A stretch of 64,000 nt of DNA, from the NCBI GenBank assembly GCA_934573735.1, contig CAKTMC010000003.1:1-64000 (forward strand), read 5' to 3'. The stretch is from an uncultured Oscillospiraceae bacterium (GTDB taxonomy: Bacteria; Bacillota; Clostridia; Oscillospirales; Oscillospiraceae). Below the pieces are notes generated by a model. It was not told where the DNA came from and ran no database searches. It worked only from the letters and a program-made list of their open reading frames with translations. Every line of letters begins with the position of its first letter. The first letter of the stretch is position 1. Positions 8,495-16,661 of this stretch are shown here, one piece after another. A program made the translations under genes and the position numbers.

Positions 8495-9157
8495 ATGGGG
8501 CTCTATTCCAAGAAAATCGAAAAGCAAATCGCCTCCTATCAGCGTGAGCTCATCGAGACGCACTACCGTGAGGTCGATAATATGTATCGCCAGATACGCA
8601 CATGGCGGCACGACTACCGCAATCATATCCAGACCATGAAGGCCTACGCCGCCGTGGAGGACTGGGAGGCAATCAGGCGCTATCTCGAGCTGCTGGACAC
8701 CGACCTGCAAACCGTGGATACGGTCATCAAGACCGGAAATCCCATGACCGATGCCATTCTAAACTCCAAGATATCCCTTGCAAGGGCGAAGGGAATTCAG
8801 GTCGTGGCGGATGCGCAAATTCCCGTGAGGCTCAGCTTTTCGGAAATCGACCTCTGCTGCATCATAGGAAATCTGTTCGATAACGCCATTGAAGCAAGCC
8901 TGAAGCTGCCGGAGGACAAGCGCCTCATCCGGGTATATATGGACATGAAAAACACCCAGCTCTACATTTCCTTCACCAATTTTACCGCCGAAAAGAAGCT
9001 GCGCAAGGAAGGCAAGCTTTTTCCGAGCACAAAGGGCGAGGGTCACGGTCTGGGGCTTGTCAGCATAGACGCCATCGTGGATCGGCTGGAGGGCTATATC
9101 AGCCGCAACAGCGAGGACGGCGCCTTTACCACCGAAATACTGCTTCCGCAGGAGTGA
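8495..9157 (+). CDS. GHKL-family histidine kinase lacking a membrane sensor
   Basis: This 220-residue kinase core resembles AgrC/YesM-type GHKL enzymes. The phospho-acceptor His39 lies in RHDYRNH; the N box NLFDNAIEA is near residue 127, and the G box GHGLGLVSI is near 188. Relatives in this class usually carry five to seven membrane helices in front of the kinase; here the protein starts with a charged helix and no hydrophobic segment is visible. The start is supported by GAGGTG seven bases upstream. It therefore either senses a cytosolic signal or borrows a sensor, perhaps the ABC proteins encoded downstream (inference). Confidence 0.9.
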   Translation: MGLYSKKIEKQIASYQRELIETHYREVDNMYRQIRTWRHDYRNHIQTMKAYAAVEDWEAIRRYLELLDTDLQTVDTVIKTGNPMTDAILNSKISLARAKGIQVVADAQIPVRLSFSEIDLCCIIGNLFDNAIEASLKLPEDKRLIRVYMDMKNTQLYISFTNFTAEKKLRKEGKLFPSTKGEGHGLGLVSIDAIVDRLEGYISRNSEDGAFTTEILLPQE

Positions 9158-9186
9158 TAGATTGCAATTCATCACCATAAAAACGC

Positions 9187-9221
9187 AATTCGTCCCCGAA
9201 ATGTGCCGGGGGCGAGTTTTT
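9187..9221 (+). terminator. Hairpin terminator between kinase and ABC genes
   Basis: A GC-rich stem (CGTCCCCG paired with CGGGGGCG, allowing a G-T pair) is followed by TTTTT at about 9217-9221, and preceded by an A-rich stretch. It separates the two-component pair from the ABC genes, which then need a promoter just downstream (TATGATAT near 9224-9235 resembles a -10). Confidence 0.6.
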
Positions 9222-9252
9222 ATGCTATGATATGGGCGCGAGGTGAGACAAA

Positions 9253-11076
9253 ATGAAGCACAAGGAAAAAGCAAAATACGGCATCCGGCAGAGCCTTCGC
9301 TTCATGCTGCGCATAGCTTGGAAAAAGCGCAGGCGGGTGCTGTTCATATGCCTTGTTATCGCCGCCCTTCAAATCGCCCTGAATTTGGCGCAGCTTTATG
9401 TAACGCCGGAGATTTTGACGAGGGTGGAAAACGGAGCTTCCGTGTCGGAGCTTATAAAAACCATCGGGCTGTTTACGGCGGCACTGTTTCTTTTGCAGGG
9501 TGCGACGGCATATTTTGACGCTATCCGTATGCCCGCCGAGATAGATCTTCGCTGTGCCATAATCCGGATGATTTCCCGCAAAAGCAGCGAGACCTCCTAT
9601 CCCAACGTCCACGACTCGCAGATTTTGAAGCTCGAGCAGGCGGCGCAGCAGGCCACCGGCGGCAACGACGACGCGGCGGAGCATATCTGGCGGACTCTGA
9701 CGGAGCTTTTGACGAACATCGGCGGCTTTGTCGTATATCTGCTGCTGCTTTCCAAGCTGAACGGCTTTTTGCTTTTACTTGTGGTACTGACCGCCGCGGC
9801 GGGCTTCTTTGTCTCTCATTATATCAACGAGTGGGAGTACCGCCACCGGGAGGAGCGGGAGAGATACGACAAGAAGCTGGACTATTATCTCAAAAAGCCC
9901 CGGCAGATACAGCTTGCCAAGGAGATTCGTGTGTTCGGCTTAGCCCCGTGGCTCAGGGAGCTGAGAGAAAAATCCATGAATGCGCTCGCTGCCTTTGTCG
10001 CCCGCCGGGAAAGAACTTATCTCTGGGCTAATGTGGCTGACGCGGCGCTGACGCTTCTGCGCAATGGCATAGCCTATGCCTATCTTATCCGGCAGACGCT
10101 GGCGCAGGGCTGGCCGGCATCGACTTTTTTGCTGTATTTTTCCGCCGTCAGCGGCTTTACGGCATGGGTCACGGGCATACTGACGCAGCTCGGTCAGCTT
10201 CAAAAGGAGAGCCTTGACCTGTCCAAAATACAGGAATATCTGAACATTTCCGAGCCGTTTCGATTTGAGGGCGGCGCACAGCCGCCTATAGCCGAGGGCT
10301 ACGAGCTGCGGCTGGAGAACGTGTCCTTCCGCTATCCCGGAACGGAGAAATACATACTTAAAAATGTTGACCTGAGCATCCATCCCGGCGAAAGGCTGGC
10401 GCTTGTCGGTCTTAACGGTGCGGGCAAGACCACCATGGTCATGCTCCTATGCGGCTTCTACGACCCTACCAAAGGGCGCGTGCTGCTGAACGGGCAGGAT
10501 ATTCGTGAATTTGACCGCAGGCAGTATTATGCGCTGTTTTCCGCCGTGTTTCAGGGCTTTTCCATTCTCGACACGACGATTGCGGAATGTGTCGCCCAGA
10601 CTGCCGAGCATATAGACATGGACAAGGTCGAACGCTGTCTTGAGCAGGCGGGCTTGACTGAGACTGTCGCAAGGCTTCCGCACGGCATATATACCCACTT
10701 CGGGCGCGAGGTATATCTTGACGGAGTTCAGCTCTCCGGCGGTCAGACTCAGCGGCTGATGCTGGCGAGAGCCTTATATAAGGACGGAGCAATCTTGGTT
10801 CTGGACGAGCCGACCGCGGCGCTTGACCCCATCGCAGAAAACGATATTTATCAAAAGTACGCCGACATGACGGCGGGCAAGACCTCCGTGTTTATCTCGC
10901 ACAGACTTGCCTCCACGCGCTTTTGCAACCGTATTCTATTTATAGCGGACGGCGGCATTGCCGAGGAGGGTACGCACGAGGAGCTTTTGGCAAGGGGCGG
11001 CGCTTATGCAAAGCTTTTTGCCGTGCAAAGCCGCTATTATCAGGAGGGAGGCGCACAGGATGAAGAAGAAAACTGA
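9253..11076 (+). CDS. ABC transporter, fused permease-ATPase (exporter half-transporter 1)
   Basis: This 607-residue exporter-type half transporter has an N-terminal membrane domain of about six helices (residues 25-300) and a C-terminal ATPase. Walker A is GLNGAGKTT near residue 386, the signature LSGGQTQR near 495 and Walker B ILVLDEPTAALD near 515, with the H-loop in FISHRLAS. The GAGGTGAG site precedes the ATG. Its stop overlaps the next ABC gene by 17 bases, implying a co-translated heterodimer. Downstream of a LytTR/GHKL pair it is likely a peptide or antimicrobial exporter; the substrate is unknown and no precursor peptide was recognised nearby. Confidence 0.92.
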   Translation: MKHKEKAKYGIRQSLRFMLRIAWKKRRRVLFICLVIAALQIALNLAQLYVTPEILTRVENGASVSELIKTIGLFTAALFLLQGATAYFDAIRMPAEIDLRCAIIRMISRKSSETSYPNVHDSQILKLEQAAQQATGGNDDAAEHIWRTLTELLTNIGGFVVYLLLLSKLNGFLLLLVVLTAAAGFFVSHYINEWEYRHREERERYDKKLDYYLKKPRQIQLAKEIRVFGLAPWLRELREKSMNALAAFVARRERTYLWANVADAALTLLRNGIAYAYLIRQTLAQGWPASTFLLYFSAVSGFTAWVTGILTQLGQLQKESLDLSKIQEYLNISEPFRFEGGAQPPIAEGYELRLENVSFRYPGTEKYILKNVDLSIHPGERLALVGLNGAGKTTMVMLLCGFYDPTKGRVLLNGQDIREFDRRQYYALFSAVFQGFSILDTTIAECVAQTAEHIDMDKVERCLEQAGLTETVARLPHGIYTHFGREVYLDGVQLSGGQTQRLMLARALYKDGAILVLDEPTAALDPIAENDIYQKYADMTAGKTSVFISHRLASTRFCNRILFIADGGIAEEGTHEELLARGGAYAKLFAVQSRYYQEGGAQDEEEN

Positions 11077-12934
11077 GGGCATGAGCCTGCGTGAGACCTT
11101 TGCCCTCCACCGCCGGGCGGAACGGGATATGCGCCGGGTCGCACCGGGCTGCTTTGCGCCGTTTGTCCTCTGCGCCGCAGTGAAGGCCGCGTCTCCATAC
11201 GCAATTATTTGGCTCTCCGCTCAGCTCATAAACGAGCTGTCTACGCTTCGCAGGCCGGAGCTTTTGAGTAAATGGGTCATTTTAATAATGACTGTCAGCG
11301 CTGCGGCGGAGCTGCTCAAGGCCGTGCTGGAGCGGTGGAAAAACGTCCGAAGTGAGCTGCTTGACAGGCAGGATGAGACACTCTATACCGAAAAATTTCT
11401 GAGCATGGACTATGCCGACTGCGACAGTCAGGAGATACGGGATCTGTTCTCCCAAATCCGGCAGAATGCCAACTGGTCAGGCTGGGGCTTTAGCTATCTC
11501 AAGCTGTACTATACGCAGGCAGTCCATGGCATCACCGGCATTTTAGGCGCTGCCGTCCTGACGGTGAGCCTCTTCACGCGAAGAGTACCGGATTCGGCGG
11601 GCAGGTTGACAGCTCTCAATCATCCGCTTTTCCTTGTGGGGATACTTCTGCTTATCGCTGCTGTTACCTGCCTCGGTCCGCTGTTGGTCGGCAAAGCAAA
11701 CTACGTCTGGAATAAGCTTGCGGAGGAGGTGCGCCTCGGCAATCGTGTGTTCAGCCACTTCGTTTTCATGCAGCCGGGGGACAAGGAAAAGGACATGGAT
11801 CGCAGAATGTACCGCCAGAATGAGCTTGCGGAGCACTATGCCCGCACGGTGAATATCTTCGGCGTGGGCTCTCCCGTGGCGAAGGCATTCCAAACCGCCG
11901 TGGGACTGAGCAAGGCGCTGTCCGCCGCCCTATCCGCTATTCTCTCCGGCGTTGTGTATGTGTTCGTGTGCCTGAAGGCGCTGGGCGGCGCCTTCGGTAT
12001 CGGCAGCGTAACTCAGTACGTCAGCGCCGTGACCACCTTTTCCGGCAACGCCGCCCTGCTGCTGAGCACCGTCAGCCATATGCAGGCAAACGCCGAGTTT
12101 CTCAAGACTATCTATACATTTTTAGATACTCCGAACTCCATGTATCAGGGGAGTCTCACCACGGAAAAGCGCTCTGACAGGCGCTATGACGTGGAGTTTC
12201 GGGACGTGTCCTTCCGCTATCCCGGCTCGGATATCTGGGCGCTGCGCCATGTGAATATGAAGTTTAATGTCGGCAAGCGCCTTGCCATTGTGGGTGAAAA
12301 CGGCAGCGGCAAGACCACCTTCATAAAGCTCCTGTGCCGCCTGTACGACCCGCAGGAGGGACAGATTATGCTCAACGGCATCGACATCCGCAAGTACCGC
12401 TATGACGATTACATGGGGATATTCTCTGTGGTGTTTCAGGACTTTCAGCTCATCTGTCAGCCCTTGGGCAGTAACATCGCGGGCAGCGTAAGCTATGACC
12501 GTGAGCGGGCGCAGAGGGCGCTGGTCGATGCAGGCTTCGGCGAAAGGCTTGCAGAGCTTCATATGGGACTGGACACGATGCTATATAAGGAGCTTGCGGA
12601 GGACGGCGTGGAGCCCTCCGGCGGCGAGGCGCAGAAAATTGCAATTGCCCGCGCGCTCTATAAGGATGCGCCCTTTATCATCCTCGACGAGCCGACGGCG
12701 GCGCTTGACCCTGTCGCGGAGGCGGAGATCTACAGCAAATTTGATGAGATAGCGGGCGATAAAACCTCAATTTTCATCTCTCACCGGCTCTCCTCCTGCA
12801 AGTTCTGCGACGAAATAGCCGTGTTCCACGAGGGTGCGGTCATCCAGCAGGGCAGTCACGCCGAATTGCTCGCCGACAGCGGCGGCAAATACTACGAGCT
12901 CTGGAACGCACAGGCGCAGTATTATACGGAGTAA
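11060..12934 (+). CDS. ABC transporter, fused permease-ATPase (exporter half-transporter 2)
   Basis: This 624-residue partner half-transporter starts at the ATG at 11060 (behind GGAGGGAGG), inside the end of the preceding ABC gene. Its ATPase domain has Walker A GENGSGKTT near residue 412 and Walker B FIILDEPTAALD near 539. The signature is altered to PSGGE in place of LSGGQ. Asymmetric heterodimeric exporters often have one degenerate nucleotide site, and the change here fits that pattern. A hairpin terminator follows directly. Function is inferred as peptide or lipid export under the upstream two-component system. Confidence 0.92.
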   Translation: MKKKTEGMSLRETFALHRRAERDMRRVAPGCFAPFVLCAAVKAASPYAIIWLSAQLINELSTLRRPELLSKWVILIMTVSAAAELLKAVLERWKNVRSELLDRQDETLYTEKFLSMDYADCDSQEIRDLFSQIRQNANWSGWGFSYLKLYYTQAVHGITGILGAAVLTVSLFTRRVPDSAGRLTALNHPLFLVGILLLIAAVTCLGPLLVGKANYVWNKLAEEVRLGNRVFSHFVFMQPGDKEKDMDRRMYRQNELAEHYARTVNIFGVGSPVAKAFQTAVGLSKALSAALSAILSGVVYVFVCLKALGGAFGIGSVTQYVSAVTTFSGNAALLLSTVSHMQANAEFLKTIYTFLDTPNSMYQGSLTTEKRSDRRYDVEFRDVSFRYPGSDIWALRHVNMKFNVGKRLAIVGENGSGKTTFIKLLCRLYDPQEGQIMLNGIDIRKYRYDDYMGIFSVVFQDFQLICQPLGSNIAGSVSYDRERAQRALVDAGFGERLAELHMGLDTMLYKELAEDGVEPSGGEAQKIAIARALYKDAPFIILDEPTAALDPVAEAEIYSKFDEIAGDKTSIFISHRLSSCKFCDEIAVFHEGAVIQQGSHAELLADSGGKYYELWNAQAQYYTE

Positions 12935-12952
12935 AAAAATAAGCCGCAAAAG

Positions 12953-12984
12953 CGGATGCCCGGAGGATTGTTTCCGGGCATCCG
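12953..12984 (+). terminator. Terminator after the ABC exporter pair
   Basis: A perfect 12-base-pair stem (CGGATGCCCGGA at 12953-12964 with TCCGGGCATCCG at 12973-12984) encloses an eight-base loop. The T run after it is poor (ATTTGC), so termination may be partial. Confidence 0.65.
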
Positions 12985-13197
12985 ATTTGCTATGTTGCTG
13001 ATTTAGAGTAAAACATGGGCGGCGCTTGCTATATGATACTAGCAATATATAGCTTTGCCTGCCGCAAACACTCATGCGTGAAGACAGAAAATCCTGTCAG
13101 ACAGATATCCAAGCTCGCTCGAATAGAGAAAGAATATCTGCTTTTTGAATATATTGACTATTATAGCAACTCCGGCTGCCGACATCCGGGATAAAAA

Positions 13198-13638
13198 CTA
13201 TTCCTCGACTCCGTATATCACCTTATCCGCGTTGATATCGTGTATTGCCAGTATGCTGTCACTGCCGAAAAACGAAAAGAACAAATTGCCCTCAGATTGA
13301 ATATAGACCCTATCATCAGTAATTTTTAAGTCGATTATCGAGGGACTCACAGCAGAGCCGGCATAGTAATAGGCATAAAAGCGGGCGATTTCATCGCATA
13401 GGGACGGCGCGCAGCTATGCTCTGCCAGCGCTGAATAATAGATATCGAAAGTCTGCCGCTCCCTTTCAGACATGGCTTCACGGTCAAGCTGCATCCACGG
13501 GCAAGCCTGTCCGCGCTCCGCTGTTTTACTGTAATTGCCGTAATCAGGGCTGTCTGCCGCGCCACGCGCCAGATAGACAAAGCCAATTATAAGAACGATT
13601 ATCGGTATTGCAAGAAGCAGGATATTTTTCTTTCTCAA
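13198..13638 (-). CDS. Small membrane-anchored hypothetical protein
   Basis: I do not recognise this 146-residue protein. It has a short basic start, one hydrophobic segment (about residues 5-23, LLLAIPIIVLIIGFVYLA) and a soluble remainder with two cysteines spaced SCAPSLC, suggesting an extracytoplasmic anchored domain. The start codon is TTG, supported by GAGGAGG at ideal spacing. It stands alone on the minus strand between the ABC exporter and the broken glycosidase locus; about 260 bases on each side hold no other gene. Confidence 0.7.
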   Translation of the reverse strand: MRKKNILLLAIPIIVLIIGFVYLARGAADSPDYGNYSKTAERGQACPWMQLDREAMSERERQTFDIYYSALAEHSCAPSLCDEIARFYAYYYAGSAVSPSIIDLKITDDRVYIQSEGNLFFSFFGSDSILAIHDINADKVIYGVEE

Positions 13639-13906
13639 GTCGTTTTCCTCCTCTCAACAGCAGGCACTTTACTTTTTTTATAATACAGCATTCGTCCCGG
13701 CGCAAGCAAGAGAAAATGCACGAAACGACCGAAAATAAGCATAATTTACATACTCCGTAAGACCACCACTGAGCCGTAAAGCCATGCAAAATTCAGCCTA
13801 AACGCGGAGATTGCCGCAAAATATACGGGCAAATGTCGGCTTTTGTTTATAAAATCCGAATAATACTTTGATTTTTTTCTCATCGGCGTAGTAAAGTTAT
13901 ATTATG

Positions 13907-15065
13907 CTATATATTCTTGCTGATTTGGTTGGCAATGTGCGGCATTTTCCCGTTGGTCAGATTACAGCAGAGCGCTGCCGGATATTCGCCCATGCCGGGC
14001 AAATCACCGTCATGCAGACCGCAGGAACTCATCTCGACTTGTGCGATAGAGCCGTCCGGAAGGATATTGAGCTTTTCTGCGCAGCACTGCCGGGAATAGT
14101 CACTGCCGTGGGTCAGCCGATGATAAAAAACGCAGTATTTGCCGTTGATTTTCTCCATGCCGCCGTGGGTCGTGCCGGTGGCGTTGCAGCGCTGACGCTC
14201 ACTTCGTCCTTTGTAGCCCACGTCTCCGTTACTGACAAGCGTACCGCGAAAGCGAAAGTCCCGGTCTGGGTAGGGTGAGGTGGCATAGCACAGCTCGTGG
14301 TTTTTCTGGGAGGAGTATACAAAGTAGTAAGTCTGCCCGATTTTGCGGATGCTGCTGCCCTCGAAGAAGGCGTGATTCTTGAAATCCGGCGTGTCCGCAA
14401 TGCGTTTTGGCGCTTCCTTCAGCGTCAGCATATCATCGCAGAGCACGGCGGCGTTTGCGCCCAGCGGCCCGGGCTTTTGCAGGAATGCCTTTGCGGGCTT
14501 ATCAAATACGCCTGCGTATACCCTTAGACAGCACAAATGCGTTCCATGGCTTTACCGCCATCCCCCGGAACGGACCGGTACCGAAATACAGACCAATCAC
14601 GCCGTTATCGTTCATCACCGCGGGGTCAAAGCATACAAAGTCCTGATAGGGCGTGCCGTCCGGGTTTTGCACCACACCGTAATACTCATATTTTCCGTCC
14701 GGACTGTCGCAGACCGCAACGCTGATGGGATGGGAATAGCCGCCCTTGCCCTTCCAGCCTGCCAGACAGTAATAAAGATAGTAGCGCCCGTCATTGCCGC
14801 GTACTACGTCCGGTGCATAGAGGTAGCGGGCATTTTCGCCGTACAGCGGGTCTTGCCTTGCCGAGTAATTTATTCCTTTGCTCGTCCAGCTTGACAAATC
14901 GTTCAGCGGTGCGGAGAAAAGTTCATAGTCCTCCAGGCAGAAGCTCTCACCGCCGGGAGTATCGTGCGAGCCGAAGATATAGACCCGATCGCCGAATACA
15001 TGGGACTCTCCGTCGGCAATGCAGACAGAAAGCGGAAGAATGGGATTACAGGCAGTATGCTTCAT
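13907..15065 (-). pseudogene. GH43-family glycosidase, frameshifted
   Basis: Two adjacent frames together encode about 385 residues of a GH43 five-bladed propeller enzyme (arabinanase, arabinofuranosidase or xylosidase type). The N-terminal part (14502-15065) carries the base-Asp region IADGESHVFGDRVY and YAPDVVRG. The C-terminal part (13907-14536) carries NHAFFEGSSIRK with the general-acid Glu. The frames are offset near 14517-14522, where an extra base breaks AFVLSKG-YAGVFDK. With one base removed the reading continues cleanly, so this is a single lesion. It is the last gene of the broken polysaccharide locus. Confidence 0.8.
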
Positions 15066-15341
15066 GATGCGGTTTCCTCAAGAAAATGGTATATCTCCTT
15101 CGCAACCAGCACCTTGTACCTTCCGGTGAAAACATGGGGCTGCCCCTCGTAAATAACCAGTTCTGCATGGTCATCCCGGAGGGTGTTGTATTGGGCGGTC
15201 AGGTCGCTTGCACCACTGTCACCCATATGGAGAACATCTCCTTGCCGTTGCCGTCCCAAATGGGATGCTTGTATATATGCGCCCATGAATCCGCACTGCT
15301 GACCGGCTTATAAGAGCCGTCTGAGTCTGCATATTTCCCGT
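15062..15341 (-). pseudogene. Chimeric remnant: two unrelated gene fragments after GH3
   Basis: Downstream of the truncated GH3 frame, a second frame reads about 45 residues including SWAHIYKHPIWDGNGKEMF and stops at about 15199. A third frame then reads GDSGASDLTAQYNTLRDDH and VIYEGQPHVFTGRYK and ends at 15062. The last part resembles the C-terminal end of an alpha/beta-hydrolase esterase; the first is unassigned. None has a start or full length. I read it as the scar of one or more deletions that removed the GH3 C-terminus and most of one or two neighbouring genes. Confidence 0.55.
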
Positions 15342-16658
15342 TGCGTCCGGCTTGGCGTTCGCCACCGTCTCAAGCATACGGAGCTGACCGGCGGGCATTT
15401 TCATATCGTCGCGGTCAAAGCTCTCAGACTCAAAGCGCTCGGGAAGCCCCGCAAATACGACGGCGACCTCGGCATCCTGCGCCGCTCTGCGCGCCTGCGA
15501 AAGAAGCGCATCCGTAGTCTCGCCACGCTCGTCGCAGCCGGGGGCATAGATCGCACCGGGCAGGAAGTCGAGCGGCTGAGAGAGCCTTGCGGGATTTATG
15601 TGGCTTGAGCCTGCACCCTGATAGCGTATCTGCCTTGCCATTGCGCCGATTACGGCGATTTTTGCGTTTTCCCTCAGGGGCAGGAGGCTGCCCTCATTCT
15701 TGAGCAGCACCGCACCCTCGATGGCCGCCCGCCTTGCAAGAGCGTGATGCGCCTCGTAGTCGCAGTCGCTTTCATTTCCCAACGCTTCCGCAGCGTGGAA
15801 CAGCAGACGCAGGACGCGGCGGGCGCTGTCATCTATGCAAGCTTCGGAAAGCTGCCCCTCCCGAATTGCCTGCGCCGTCTCCTTTTCCATATACTCGCTG
15901 CCGCCGGGCATACTCAGGTTACAGCCTGCGCGGAAGCCCTCGATGCGGTCGTTCATCGCGCCCCAGTCCGTGACGACAAGCCCGTCAAAGCCCCATTCGC
16001 GGCGAAGAATATCCGTCAAAAGCTTCTTGCTATCCGAGCAGTGAACGCCGTTGAGCTTCGGGTAGGCGCACATGAGCGTCGAGGGCTTGCCCTCCTTGAC
16101 GGCAATCTCAAAGGCCGTCAGGTACAGCTCCCGCAGTGTGCGCTCATCCAGAACGCTGTCGGAGGTGAAGCGGCATTTCTCCTGCGAATTTGCGGCAAAG
16201 TGCTTGAGGCTCGTGCCTACGCCCTGTGCTTCCATGCCGCGAATGAAGCCCGCCGCAAGCTTGCCTGCAAGATACGGATCCTCGCTGAAATACTCGAAGC
16301 TGCGCCCACAGAGCGGGTTGCGCTTGAGGTTTACGCCGGGGCCGAGGACAAGCCCCACGCCCTGATTTCTTGCCTCCTCGCCGATGGCTGCGCCGATATC
16401 CCGCAAAAGCTCCTCATCCCAGCTCCCCGCGCTCGTCACCTCGGCGGGAAAGCAGGTAGCGGGACGCGATTCGTTGACGCCCAGCATATCCGCCGCATTT
16501 TCCTGCTTGCGAAGACCGTGAGGGCCGTCGCACATGAAAAGGGACGGAATGCCGTATTTCTCGTATTTTTTCGTCTCCCAGAAGTTTTCGCCGGAGCAGA
16601 GGGCAATTTTGTCCTCAAGAGTCATCATATTTAAGATTTTTTCAGTATCCATAGTCAT
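15342..16658 (-). pseudogene. GH3 beta-glucosidase/xylosidase, C-terminally truncated
   Basis: The open frame encodes 439 recognisable residues of a family 3 glycoside hydrolase: the (beta/alpha)8 domain with SLKHFAANSQE, and the nucleophile Asp in GLVVTDWGAM, followed by the start of the alpha/beta sandwich domain (GAVLLKNEGSLLPL, GAGSSHINP). After AKPDA the similarity stops and about 40 unrelated residues lead to a stop at 15219. Typical family members of this type run to 700-800 residues including a fibronectin III-like end, so roughly 300 residues are missing. The ATG lies four bases from the GH78 stop, indicating a former operon. Confidence 0.8.
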
Positions 16659-16661
16659 TCC

